This document shows, one piece after another, positions 1-11,150 of a stretch of DNA of 64,000 bases. Made by a program: the position numbers and the translations under genes. The notes below the pieces were generated by a model, which did no database searches, was not told the DNA's origin, and saw only the letters and a list, made by a program, of their open reading frames with translations. The stretch spans positions 13,480,629 through 13,544,628 of the forward strand of contig NC_045149.1 of the NCBI RefSeq assembly GCF_008831285.2, read 5' to 3'. Numbering within the stretch: position 1 is the stretch's first letter; each line of letters opens with the position of its first letter. The stretch comes from Nymphaea colorata. Its lineage: Eukaryota; Streptophyta; Magnoliopsida; Nymphaeales; Nymphaeaceae.

Positions 1-1064
1 AATAGTGTTTGTACTTCCAAAATGAGTACAATCATGAAACACTGCATTCCAAGGAACACAACTTCTTGCTATCGAACATCCCATAAGGGCATCTTTAAGA
101 TGCCCCCAGAAGCTAGAGGCGGCATTAGTTCATCGTGAATAAATTTTTCTGGACAGGATTCATCTGACTGAAAATACACAATGAGGCTTCTTGAAACTGA
201 ATAACCCATTCGAGAATTTCTTTAGTTCTAATCATAATGTCAATAGTGTGAATGAATCATCTGTTTCTTGAAATATCTCTTTCGATACAAAAAAATCTGG
301 TTGCAATACATCATGGTTGCAATCGATAGACATCTTTCATTGTTCCAACCACGAAATAAAAAAGCTAACCTAGGTTGGTTTTTAATGCTATCAGAATTGG
401 CCTGAGCCAACTCATTCAAATCGAATCAGTGGCTTAACCAAACCAATCTGATTCCATGTGTCACGTTTCAACTATAAAATTTTTCACATAAAATTCCATT
501 TATTTTTTAATACTTTGGCTGATTTGCAACCAAATTAATCGCTTGAATGACAAATCAGAGCAGCCTCGCCAATTTGATTCCTGGTCTGATTTTTACTGCA
601 GTAGTTTAATGAAAGAATGTCTTGAAGACACTCTCCATCATGTTTTATTTAGTAGTTCCAGTCAAGAAAGGATGTTGCCCTCCATTATTCTGACAATCCC
701 TTATGAACATCTTAATTTTTAAGAAGCAAATACTTAATCTTTACAATTGTAAGAGGTTTTCAGGACTAGCAAATGTCTGAATTTCATGACTGCAAATTTA
801 ATAAGCAATTATAATAATCCATTTTATTCTATTAGCAGTAAAAAAAATAGAGTTGTTGCTATTTAAATATTAAAATCCAATTTATACATTAAGGGGGGAT
901 TTTTAAACTTGTTTCTCTAATTTGACAAGGATTTCACATTTATACAATTAGTTTTATAATGTTTTAAAATTCATAGGGTAGAACTAATTTTTGTGAAATT
1001 TGAAGTTGCTCTCTTGGAAAGTTAACATTTTGCATGAGAAGTCTCTGTTCCTTGTGGGGTTTTA

Positions 1065-1246
1065 GGGGACCTTAACTGCCTGCCTGGGCCATTGGATAAG
1101 TCAAGAAGGGAGCTGTATGCTCAAGATCGCCAAACTTTCAAACAGTTTTTGAGCAGACGAAATTTTTGTGTCGTTAATGATCCTAATGACACTGTAACTT
1201 GGTCTAATAACAAATGGGGCATCGGAAAAGTATATTTCAGGCTCTA
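1065..1246 (+). pseudogene. LINE (L1-type) endonuclease fragment
   Basis: One open frame reads GDLNCLPGPLDKSRRE and continues to TVTWSNNKWGIGKVY before a stop. The motif G-D-x-N-C and the later T-W-S-N-N are typical of the central part of the apurinic-like endonuclease of plant L1 LINEs; the intact LINE at 33672-34433 carries GDFNCLLSP and FTWSNNRNP at the same places. Neither the N-terminal NVRGL block nor the reverse transcriptase is present, so this is a short dead scrap. A second copy lies at about 27360-27520. Confidence 0.75.
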
Positions 1247-1328
1247 ATTGCATTTTAGATATGGAAAATGGCATACAATTTTTTGTTTGGTCAGCACAAA
1301 TGGCATCTGATGTCATTGAGATATAGAT

Positions 1329-1530
1329 GGGTCGAACTATAGTTTCAAAACATTAACAAAGGTTAGCAATTTTTCATTGCAGGGGTTTTGAAACTTTAAT
1401 GGGGGAACCAAAATATAAATTTTGAAAATTTTCATATAGGTAACTAAAATTTTTAAATTTGACAAGTAAATTTTGAACCATGTTGTTTTGCATTTGAGGA
1501 GGGAAGCATGTCCCCAGCCAGGCCCGGAGG
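1329..1530 (+). repeat. Recurrent GTCGAACTATAGTTTC element
   Basis: This is one of at least five dispersed copies (also near 7641, 28488, 39004 and 59643). All share the block CGAACTATAGTTTCAAAA or close to it, then a run rich in A and T, and end in a C/G-rich tail with GGCCC or CTTGCC. The best preserved copies begin with GGGGTGGAGCTAAGAATTTT, which resembles the GGCGGAGCC-type ends seen on many plant hAT-like non-autonomous elements. It has no coding capacity. Confidence 0.5.
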
Positions 1531-1793
1531 TCCTGATGAGCTTAACTGGACATTGAGGAAAGAGAAAACCAGTGCAATATCGCATTGGTGAGGGTGACCA
1601 CAGACAATGCGGCTGATGCAATGTCAGCTCATTGATGAATGTGCTATTGGCTTTGGCCTTAAGAGTACTTTTTTTTATTATGGAACATTTGAGTTATAAA
1701 TGATATTATTTTATTTGTGGACGATGAGCTATATTTTTTCCCTAAAGTATTCTTTATTTGGGGGATCCAATGTCTTCAATGTGGCAGAAGTGA

Positions 1794-2196
1794 CCATAGT
1801 TACGGAAAACACGTTTTTTTTCCAAAGAACGTGAAAAAAATGCGATAAATTAAATGGCCATTTAAAACTAAAAAAAACACGTTTTTTTGAAAAAAAATGT
1901 TAAAAACGAAAAAAACACGTTTTAACGCGTTTTTTCTCGTTTTTTCACTTTTTTCAGTTTTTTTAATGCCAAACAGTTTTTGGTTTTCATTTATTATTTT
2001 TTTGTTTTTTGCAAATCTACTTATTTTTTGATGTGTGTGTGTTATTAGTTTTTCACTTATTTTATTTATCCCATGTTTTTAGTTTTTTAAAATTTTTAGA
2101 AATTTACCATATTTTTCTTATTTTTTCAAGTGTGCCATATTATAACTGAGAAAAACATAGCCTTTTAAAACTCGGAAACATTATTTGTGACTATGG
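1794..2196. mobile_element. AT-rich MITE, copy 1
   Basis: The element starts CATAGTTACGGAAAA and ends with TTATTTGTGACTATG, giving imperfect terminal inverted repeats of the form CATAGTYAC. The inside is dominated by runs of A and T with repeated AAAAAACACG and GTTTTAAAAC blocks. Related copies are at 17991-18375, 28983-29350 and 62331-62689. No open reading frame is credible. The superfamily is not assigned because no target duplication could be fixed. Confidence 0.6.
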
Positions 2197-2369
2197 GTAG
2201 AACAAAAAGCTTTGATTTTCTCTGTTGTTCTTCACAAGTACCATACAATGATTGAAGCTAATATGTTTGGGTGTCTGGCGATTTTAGTCTTGGAATATAG
2301 AACATAAAGGTTGAACGAATTTGATTATACATAAAAATCAAGGAGAGGTAAAGCGTTTTCAAGGAGACG

Positions 2370-2975
2370 CGAAGTCTCAGGCAACGGCAGATAAAAGCCT
2401 CATCTGTAGGTGGGTAGACAACCTGTGTAGATCTCTACCGGTATTCACATCACCGCTATAGATATGTGTTCACCGCTAATGACATGCCACTGTAATCCAC
2501 CCACCACTTTTTTTTTTAGTGAAAAACCACCATCTATGCAAGCCAAGGCCAGATGTGCATGACATGCTAGCCTTGTGGACCTTGATATTAACCATACCCA
2601 AGTTATTGCAGATAAAGGTTGCAAGCGTTGTTATGTGTCTGCCGCTTACGTACACAATAAAAGAAGAGAAATGTTTTTGTAATTTAAAAAGAAGTATATC
2701 TTCTGTAGTCATTTTACTTTTTTGATTTCTATTTTTATCTTACAAAAAACTAGTCTTTTTTTATTTAGACAAACAGTAATTTTGTCATTAACCATATTGG
2801 CGCATTAAATTTTGTACACCAGTATTGCGCATATAACTAGCTTTAGTTACAGGAACCATATATATACATATGGATGAAAAGTGTCCAGGGATGCATTTTT
2901 ACAAAATATAAATGACTGTCAATGAACAAGGCGACCACCTAAGAAAGGGACCCATGTCAACAATCAACATTAAAA
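2370..2975. other. Unassigned intergenic stretch
   Basis: I see no recognisable gene or repeat here. Short open frames on both strands have no family features. Confidence 0.5.
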
Positions 2976-3300
2976 AATGATGCATGGCCTGCTGATTTTG
3001 GTCGACCGTCTGGACGAAGGAGAGCAAGTGGTGCATTGCCTACTCTTAGCATATGGCTTGCTGATTTTGGTCGACTGTCTGGACAAAGGAGAGCAAGTGG
3101 TGCATTGCCTACTCTTAGCCTTACCTGGCTTAACAGGTTTACCAACACCCCACACCACCGTAGCAAGCGTGCTAGTAAATCCTCTTCAAGGCCACATAAT
3201 TCTGGAGTAGGGAGATTCACCTCAAGCCACCAGAGAAACTCTTCGAAGGGGTAGTGCAAGGGGTATTCCAGGTTTTGAGGAGTGGTAGGAGTTGCCGCCT
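2976..3300 (+). pseudogene. Gene-like scrap with in-frame 69-bp tandem duplication
   Basis: A plus-strand frame reads ADFGRPSGRRRASGALPTLS, then a near copy 69 bases later (23 codons, so in frame), then a basic serine-rich run including NTPHHRSKRASKSSSRPHNS and SSHQRNSSKG before a stop at about 3253. A neighbouring frame continues as GSARGIPGFEEW, which suggests one frameshift. Composition (R, S, K-rich, low complexity) looks like a disordered tail of a plant protein rather than random AT-rich DNA, but I do not recognise the family. It lies directly before the left end of the decayed hAT element. Confidence 0.4.
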
Positions 3301-3324
3301 TTTGTGGCCGGGGGTGGGTTTCAA

Positions 3325-3670
3325 GTAGTGGCAGAGCCAGAACTTTTTGGCTGTGGGGTACTAGTACATGACATGTGAAAAAATTTTCAAATTAAAATAT
3401 ATGTTATTTAAAAATAAAACAAATAATCATAGTTATGAATAAACTTAAAATTGGTCCCAACAAGCAAATCATATCATTATAGCTATGGATAAAATTACAA
3501 TTGGTCAATGGCATCAAAAAAGTCAATTAAATGACTATAGATATGAACAAACTTAGAATTAGCAACAAAAAGTAAATCAAATGACTATAGTTATAAACAA
3601 ATTTACAATTGCCCTCAAAAGCAAGTCAAAAAACTATAGTCATGAACAAAATTACATATGGCCTCATCCG
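3325..3670 (+). repeat. Left end of decayed hAT element with ~60-bp tandem repeats
   Basis: The sequence begins AGTGGCAGAGCCAGAACTTT, a form close to the GTGGCGGAGCC-type ends of plant hAT-like elements. From about 3410 to 3660 a unit of roughly 55-65 bases recurs four or five times, each with a version of ATGACTATAGTTATGAACAAA followed by TTACAATTGG. It sits downstream of the transposase remnant on the minus strand, so it would be the 3' untranslated and terminal part of that element. The other terminus was not identified. Confidence 0.5.
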
Positions 3671-3679
3671 TTTTTCATA

Positions 3680-5630
3680 TTCTGAAAATGATGCATAATT
3701 GCTTCATCATTGATATTGTCAAATGTGTTCCTCTCAGTGTAAGTGACTGAAGCATCATTAATCCATTCATCTCACATCTTGTTACTAAACCTTGTTTTGA
3801 TAATGTTCATAGCTGAAAATGCTTTCTCAACACTTGCAGTTGCAACTGGAAAAGTTAGTGTCAATTTAATCAACAAATACACCAAAGAAAATATTATATG
3901 TTTTTCAATTGTTACTATCATTTCATATGGCTCAACAAAGATTTCAAATTGGAAAACACTTCAGCGGTTTTCATGTTTTCAACATACACATCTAATAGAC
4001 TTTCAACTTAAAGAAATATGCTCAATTGAAGTCTTTATTATAGAACTCGGCAAGATGAATCAACTTATATTTGTCAAAAGCTGAAAACCTATTCTTTGGA
4101 CTTAAACATGCCATTGAAAGAAGAAGCTTTGTATTTACCTTAGTGAAACAATTGTTCAACTTTTGAAGTTGTATACCAATAACAACATAAAATACTTCAA
4201 CATGACAATGATGCAAAAATGTAATCCTTTCATGTACACGGCTGGGACATCCTTAAGGTGTATAGATCTCCTCTAAATCAGGCACATATATATTGAATTT
4301 ATTGCAAAGTATAAAAAATACACTCACAAAAGAGTCCCAACCATTATCTTTCAATTGAAGGTATGTTTCTGATACAATAACTAAATTCATAGCATTGAAA
4401 ATATCTTGATCTTTTCGTTGGAGTGCTTGTGAAAGTGTGTCATTTATCCTCAAAAGTTTATACATCTAATGCAAGCCAAACATAAATTCAAAATTTTGTA
4501 ATGTATCAATTCAAGTGCCTCCCATTTTCCTTTACTTATATTTTTTGTAGTAAAATGTAATGCCTTAATCACAGAAGCATACATGTTGACTAAATTGATT
4601 GAAGCATCATAATGAGAACTCCAGCGAGTATCACCATGTTATTTGAGACTCCTCTATTGATTTAATCCTTGTTTTGTTTGAAGTTCACTTAACTCAAGTG
4701 TTTCAGCAATTCTCATGCATTCTGTTTCTCGAATAAGCTCGGACCTTTTGCAAGAAGTAGAGAAATTTGACAATCTGGATAATATTTCAAAAAAGAACCC
4801 AGTTATTGGATGATGATCAGCAACAACAACTAGTGCTAATTGGAGTTGATGTGGAAAACAATCAACATAATATGCCGACTCATTCTCATTTAATGTAGGA
4901 GTCTTTAGTCCATTAAATAATTTTTCAATATTGGTTTGCTCCATTATAACCTCATCCAAGCAAACTTGTTGTGCTCAATCCATGCTTGCAAAATGTTTCT
5001 TTTATCTTTGCTTTTAATGATGACATTTGTCTTAAAAACATGTATTGGGGCAAGAAATCACTCAACTACTTGACCCTTTTCATTAACAAATCGTAATAAA
5101 ATAGTCATTTTTCTTTAGTCGATATAGGTTGAGAATCATCAAGCAATAGAGAAAAAAAAGTACCATCAAGCTCCTTCATAATAGCATTTATAGTTTCTAT
5201 TTCATATGCTCTTGCAATATCTTTTTGTATATCAGGAGATGTCGGCTTGTTATTCTCTAGAGCATTCTTAATACAACTTTATCAATTTGGCTACTAATCT
5301 TTGTAAACGATTTCAATATATCCGTAAAATTTCTTCTGTTGAAAAATGGTTCACTTTCATCATGCCCCCGAAATGGTAATCCTTGCCTTAACAGTATCCT
5401 TATTACATTGATAGATGCCCAAAGACAAGTTTGATATTCATTCTTTTGTTGGTCACTTTGCTTCTAAAGTATTGTATTGATATGCTTTCTTTGTTGCATT
5501 AGGCTTGTACACTTCATTCTTGTTACAATATGATGACTGTTAGGTTCCCCAATATGTAAATCAATTCTCTTCTTCTCTTTCCAATTGTTAAATCCATCAG
5601 AGACAAATGCATTCGTAACGAATCTGTCAA
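3680..5630 (-). pseudogene. hAT transposase remnant (ZMYM/TTF-type, hATC family)
   Basis: Read on the minus strand, the order of motifs matches the plant TTF-type/ZMYM1-like hAT transposases. Near the N-terminal side (5630-5330) are GFNNWKEKKRIDLHIGE, CLWASINVIR and LPFRGHDES. In the middle (4959-4654) is an open block with YYVDCFPHQLQLALVVVA, LSRLSNF and CKRSELIRE. Next come TRWSSHYDASI and ASVIKALHF. At the C-terminal side (about 3750-3690) is a relic resembling the end of the dimerisation domain. Many stop codons and frameshifts separate these blocks, so no active enzyme can be made. It would have cut and pasted its own element in the nucleus. Flanking simple tandem repeats (3410-3660, 5790-6140) are probably part of the element. 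Confidence 0.75.
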
Positions 5631-5789
5631 TATGTAAAAGAAAATAAAATTATCCATGCCGATTCATTAAAAATAAAATAAAAAAATAATTAGTATGTAA
5701 AGAACATTAATACTTTATAGTTTTATTTCTTTAATTTTCTTATAGCTGTATTATCAAGAACAGAAGTCTTTTAACAATTTCACCATTGG

Positions 5790-6480
5790 TTCAAATATCA
5801 CCATAAGTGTGGGCTTTTGGCTTGTCTCAGTTATCTCAAGTCCTCAACAATATCTTCTACTAAAGCATGCAAAAAATAAAAACACACACACCATAATTGT
5901 AGACTTTTGACCTGTCTTACTTATTTATTGTCCTAAACAAATATCTTTTATTAAAGCATGTAAAAAAACATACATCATATTTGTAGGATTTTGGCTTGTC
6001 TTAGTTATCTCTTGTCCTTTACAAATATCTTCTACTAAATCATGTAAAAAGTAAAAACTCATACACCATAATTATAGGGTTTTGACCTGTCTCAGTTATC
6101 TCTGGTCCTAAACCAATATATTCTACTAAAGTGTGTCAGTATACCTCAATATCCTTAATATCTTGAGGAACTTCTCGTCAAAGTCTTCGACTTTGCTTTC
6201 TTTTGTTGATAAATTGTTCTGTTCATTACAAAAACAAAACAGACAAAAGTTGATAAGCATTTTCTAGTATGCTAGTAAAGCCTAGCAAAGTAAGTACCAA
6301 ATAACAAAAAAAGTACCTCAATATGCTAAATATCTTGAGAAACTTGTTATGAAAGTCTTCAACTTTGCTCTCTTTTGTCAACGAAGTTACTATTAGGATC
6401 TAAATTGTCCTGTGCTTTATAAAATCATAACATATAAAATTTGATAAGAAATTTGTAAAATCTAAGAGAGTATAAGAGAT
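5790..6480. repeat. Tandem repeats upstream of the hAT remnant
   Basis: Two repeat types lie here. From about 5790 to 6140 a unit of about 90-110 bases recurs three to four times, each with a version of TTTTGGCTTGTCTCAGTTAT followed by AAATATCTTCTACTAAAGCA. From about 6140 to 6480 a second unit of about 170 bases occurs twice; each copy contains CTTGAGAAACTT or CTTGAGGAACTT and AAAGTCTTC-ACTTTGCT. No coding potential is seen. They lie on the 5' side of the minus-strand transposase and may be its upstream intron or subterminal region. Confidence 0.6.
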
Positions 6481-6644
6481 AAGCACTTCTGAGCCATGTT
6501 GACCTATGATCCTATGATCCTCAATTTATATTATTTAGGACACCTTTACCAGCTTTTTTTAACTTAGAATCCAAGAAATGCACAGAAAGAATCCTTATGC
6601 AAAACTTCAAAGTCAGCGTACACATACTCACATATATGTACACA

Positions 6645-6696
6645 TGGAGCTGCGCCATGTCTGAGACACCTGGAGCTGCGCCATGTCTGAGACACC
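6645..6696. repeat. 26-bp perfect tandem duplication
   Basis: TGGAGCTGCGCCATGTCTGA followed by GACACC occurs twice in direct succession with no difference between copies. It abuts a long TA microsatellite. Confidence 0.9.
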
Positions 6697-6700
6697 TGGA

Positions 6701-6703
<3 letters not shown>

Positions 6704-6763
<60 letters not shown>

Positions 6764-6835
6764 GTATATATATATATATATGTATGTATATGTATGTGTA
6801 TATATATATATATATATGTATGTATATATATATGT
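6704..6835. repeat. (TA)n microsatellite with TG interruptions
   Basis: About 130 bases of nearly pure TA dinucleotide, broken by a few TATGTA steps. The isoleucine/tyrosine reading frames it creates are artefacts. Confidence 0.95.
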
Positions 6836-6839
6836 TCAC

Positions 6840-7640
6840 TTGTAGATGGAAAGAAGAACCAAACTAGAAAGAGTTATCCAAGTAAGATATCATGCATTAT
6901 CAGCCTAATCAATTATGATTATCTTGCATAGCAAGTTGACAATGGCATTCTAACAAGGGAATTGTTGCTTGAGTAGCTCAGTTTATATGATTCCAATACT
7001 GAAGTAATGAAGTTTAGATTTACAAAAGAAGGAGCAAGACCAATTCTGTTTCTTTGATGAAACTGATATTTTTACTGTTCTCAACCTAAGCCTCGTGTTT
7101 GAAAAAAATTATCTGATACAATTTTTACTGAATTAACCAATTCTTTGGTAACAGGTGGATTCTGGATGATGGTTGCAGGCAGCGGAATCCGAGATGCTGT
7201 AGCTGTAGTTTCAGAGATGAGTGGGATGCAGGATTGGAAGTTTTTTACTGCTTTTTATGTCATTTTGAAGGTGGAAATAGGGGTTTATATGAGAAAGATA
7301 AGAAAAGAAAACTCAATTGTCATGCTTTTATAGAGTTGAATTGTTAAAAGTAGGGGATCTTAGTAGTAATTTTATGACACATACAAGCTAATTTTGTGAT
7401 CATTTGCTTTTCTATTAAGTGTTTATATCAAATTGTGTTTATATAACTTGAATATCGTGAACAAGAAAAAACTTGTGAATGAAATTGGCAGAATTAATTG
7501 CTTCGGTATATCCTTTTATTTAAAGTTTCTAAATGCTTATTAGAAATCAAAGATGTAATTCTTTGGTAGAGTTAGTCAAAAGGATTTTAACAGGGAATAA
7601 GAATTAAACAGGGACTAAGAATTAAACTAAGTACATAATA
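6840..7640. other. Intergenic stretch with a conserved 80-bp scrap
   Basis: Most of this stretch shows nothing I recognise. At about 7150-7225 there is a block (GGTGGATTCTGGATGATGGT onward) that matches 30922-30998 closely. The match continues into the 3' end of the minus-strand reading frame annotated at 30934-31239, where it reads as IPLPATI on the minus strand, so both places keep a relic of the same ancestral locus. Confidence 0.5.
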
Positions 7641-10010
7641 AGGGGTGGAGCTAAGATTTTTCTTGGCAAAGGCTGAACTATAGTTTCAAACTTTTTACAG
7701 GATTAAACTGAAAATTTAAAATTTAGTGAAATTTTGAGTTTGAGAAGTATGAGGGGGTGTCTTGGCCCTTGCCGACCCCCACTGCCTCTGTCCCTGTGTA
7801 AAATATGAGTAAATCAGAATAATTTCCAGCACCATCAGGACTTCCATACCATGTTGCTCCGGCCGACAACCAACCGGCATCATCGCCCGCTGTACTTGAT
7901 ATTTGGAGTTCTTAGAACAAAGGGGAGAAGATGTTGGAAGTGGCCATGACTTATATGAAACAATGACTGGTTGGTGGTAGATCACCACTGCAGAGGGGAG
8001 AGGAAGGGGGATAGGTTAATTTGTACACATATGATCAGAAGGAAGGTCACGGTGGTATATATAGATGTAACTGAGACACAACCCACTGCAACTCTCCTGA
8101 ACCCGTGTCAACATTTGTTCAATTGTTTTAATGGAGCCCAAGCTTGCTGCAGCTTAAATTTCCTTGGATGGTTATTCAGTAATGGTGGCCGGCCGGTGGT
8201 TTCCATTTATGGTGATATTATATTCCAAATCAATAACTTTCTTTTGGGTATATTTAAAAATAAAAGCATGTGATTTACTTTCCTACTCATAATTCAGAAC
8301 AATCTTTAGTTCTTTGTTTTACCTAGTTAATGAGAGCTGTCTTCTTTGATTCTGGAAAAGAGTTTGATTGGGAAAGGGAGACAAATGGGGAGATTTCCTA
8401 AATCATTTCCTTTTTCTTTCAAATATAACTACATTCTAAATTAATTTGAGACTTTTCTATAAAATTCCACTTTATTGTATATTTTTTGTAACAGTTTTCT
8501 ATTTTAATTACTTCAGAAAGTAAACCCTTTTTAGAAAACATTTTAACACATCAATCCTGTGGTCCACCCATATAGGCAACTTAAGAGCGCCCTGGGTAAC
8601 AGTGTCTGCATTCTAAAAAATATTGGACACATTGATTAAATAATGCCTTCCAAAGAACACAATATTCTTGTTATCAAATGTCTCTTAAGGGCATCTTCAT
8701 TTTCGATGCCCTGAGAATTTTTTTTTTTTTTGAAACTAAGTGGCATCTGTCGTCAACAAACTTTTGTGGATGGAGATCAGACTGAAATCACAAGAAGAAA
8801 ACCAGCTTTTTCAAATTGAATAAATAGTTCAAGACTTTTTTTTTATATTATGTTTGGACATAGGAGAAGGAAAGAAGCTACTATAAGAGGGAGAAGCTAC
8901 ATATTCTGAAAAAAATACTAACGAATAGAAAGGAAATGGGAAAAAGGAGGGATTAACTTTGTAGAGGGAGAAGAACAAAAAGGAAAAGCAAGGGAAGGAA
9001 AGAAGCTACTATAAAAGCTTGTTTGGATAAGAGTAATGGAAAGGAAAGAAATTGTTAAAAATATATGTTTGTTTACAATAATGCCCAATAACGTTATTTT
9101 GATAGATTTGTTTTCAAAAATATTGTGAATGTATCTCTAAATCTCTCTCTTTTAAAAGAGGATAGCGTTGATGAAATTTGTATGTGTCACATACATATTA
9201 GTTACTGACTGTTGATGAGTTTACAATTTTGTGAAAAATTTTTATGATGAAAATATCAATGTATTTTGTCAATTTTTAATAGTTCTCAAACCGTCTAACG
9301 AACCATAACTCCATGAAAAGGTAACCAGATGATGGTTTCATGCGATCCATTTCCTCCAATTCTCACCATTTCTATCCATACAGAACGATTTTCAATCATT
9401 CCCTTTGCTTTCTCTATTTCCCTCTATTTGCCTATAATCATAAAGTTCATCCAAGTTACCGTTGGAGTGGAAGCTCTGCTAATTTTTTGAATTCATTATT
9501 TTGATTCAAAATCATAGCTGCAATATGCATTTTCCATTGCTTTAGTAATCATGAAATAAATAGAATAAGCCAGTATGATGTTCCTATAAATTGCACGTAC
9601 GCATTTATAATATCACCTTCTTCTGTCGTAGTTGTAAAAGGAGAAAAGTCATCCCAACACTCCTTTTCCATGTATTCCATGGCATGTAGTAGGAAAGGGA
9701 CAACTTTTACCCAAAGGTGCATGACTGATGATCTCACCTATCAAACACATCCTAAAATAAAAAGAGAACAACCTGGGTTGATTTAGTAGAAAGAAATAAC
9801 CGTCGCCTTCACCGTGGCACTACCAAGGCTACGGCACCAAACCCTTTTATTATGTGCAGTTTAATCAGAATGGGCATGGGTGATATTAGCTGTGTCCTGT
9901 GTCATGCACATTTCAACCATTAAGCGTTAGGTTTTCGCTGCTATAGAGTTATAGCAGTGATACTTTCCATCGCTACATAGAGCTATAAACTGAATGTTGG
10001 TGTTATAACA
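7640..10010 (+). repeat. Unit X, copy 1 (X1) of the X+Y tandem array
   Basis: The stretch matches 39000-40750 plus 42700-43780 (X2) and 59640-62320 (X3) in the same orientation. Shared marks are the GGGGTGGAGCTAAG element at 7641, the GGATAGGTTAATTTGTACAC block near 8010, the TTAAGGGCATCTT block near 8685, an A/G-rich AGGAAAGAAA block near 8870-9060, and CGTTAGGTTTTCGCTGCTAT near 9925. X1 lacks, at about 9340, the roughly 2 kb that X2 has at 40710-42700. No gene is recognised in it; the small open frames are not conserved between copies. Confidence 0.8.
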
Positions 10011-10121
10011 CATGTTATAACCTGAATATTGGATACTAATATGGGTGTTATATATAAGTGACAGCAATGGAACAGAAAAAGAAAGGAGGATATGTCACTC
10101 CCAACGCACTAGAAACAGTAA

Positions 10122-10432
10122 TGTATGGATGAAGGGAAAGAGAGGGAAATGAATGTATGGAAGCGAACGGAAGGGAAAGGGAAAGGAATGGGGAAAGAAA
10201 GGAGAAAAAAGGAAAGGGAATGATCATGCATTCATTTTCCATCTCTCCATTTTCAGAGGGATTGGAATTACACTAAAAAATCATTTCCTTCCCCACCCTT
10301 TCCTTTCTTTTCCTTTGAATCCAAACAAAGTTATTAGTTTTCCTTTCCTTTCTCTGCATATTAATTAGTCACCCAAACACAGAAAAGACCTTTCTTTCCA
10401 TTCCTTTCTCTCCCTATACCTCCATCCAAACA
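10122..10432. mobile_element. MITE with TGTWTGGATG ends, present in Y1 only
   Basis: The ends TGTATGGATGAAGGGAAAGA and, read from the other strand, TGTTTGGATGGAGGTATAGG form imperfect inverted repeats. Inside is purine-rich on the left half and pyrimidine-rich on the right half, so the whole element can fold. Y2 has no such sequence at the matching place (52120-52135). Flanking bases are not cleanly duplicated, so the superfamily is left open. Confidence 0.55.
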
Positions 10433-10880
10433 GGCATAAAAATGGGACACAGCCAAAAGAGTGTGTGCAACGAGAAGAGAAGTTACTGATTCCTTTTCCA
10501 AAACTGTTTTTATACATGTCTATACATGCCAACTGGAATCATGCAATCGCAGTAACAGCTCGCTGTGGGGAGGCCCCCTTCCTTTATTAAGACAAAAATG
10601 CCTGTACAGCAAAAAAAGATTAACACACAAACCATTGTGCTAACCTTCACTATCCACAAAATGCAGAGGGCCGACTCAACCTGCTTGACACACAAAGAAC
10701 AAAAACAGCTCCGGATAAACATTAGCCTGCATAAAAAATGTCACTCTTCTGCTTAAGGTGAGAGGAAATGAAAAAACCCAAGTTCACATTAGGATCCCTT
10801 TTTCCCACCTGCAAACCTGTCCTTAACTCGCTCTATAACCCTGCTAAACTCCATCCAGGCCTTCTACCCTCCATATAAAC

Positions 10881-11150
10881 ATGAAATCTCTGGACAAGTG
10901 CATCCACTGATGCAACAATGATGAAATCTCCGGACAAGTGCATCCACTGATGCAACAATGATAATTGTTCCTGGATACTTTGTGATACATTACAATTCTT
11001 TCAAGGGCAGAAAATTCCCCATCCATCACTCTGCCTCTAGGCTCCAACAACAATGACAATAGTTCCTCCAAACCCTTTGTGATACATTACAACTCTTTCA
11101 AGGGCAGAAAATTCCTCATCCATTACTCGGCCTCTAGGCTCCAACAGAAT
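10881..11150. repeat. Two local tandem duplications in Y1
   Basis: A 40-base unit beginning TGAAATCTCTGGACAAGTGC is repeated once at 10881-10960. A second unit of about 105 bases, beginning GATACATTACAATTCTTTCA, occurs at about 10983 and again at about 11085. Y2 (52590-52730) has a single copy of each, so these duplications arose in Y1 after the two units separated. Confidence 0.75.

Larger units (their letters stand above)
1..2370 (+). repeat. Segmental duplication S1, copy a
   Basis: The stretch matches about 26200-29490 in the same orientation, starting from the first base of the window, so it probably continues to the left. Shared landmarks in order are a stretch with the CATAAGGGCATC motif, a LINE endonuclease scrap, an element beginning GTCGAACTATAGTTTC, and an AT-rich MITE. 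Copy a lacks about 200 bp present near 26565-26760 and about 1 kb present at 27530-28470. Its first 650 bases also resemble unit X at lower identity (for example 8590-8720), so S1 looks like an older branch of the same family. Apart from the nested elements listed separately I see no gene in it. Confidence 0.8.

Noticed and set aside
6564-6845. Long isoleucine/tyrosine open frames on both strands
   Set aside because: They are translations of the (TA)n microsatellite and have no codon or family features. The same applies near 61811-61999 and 42380-42750.
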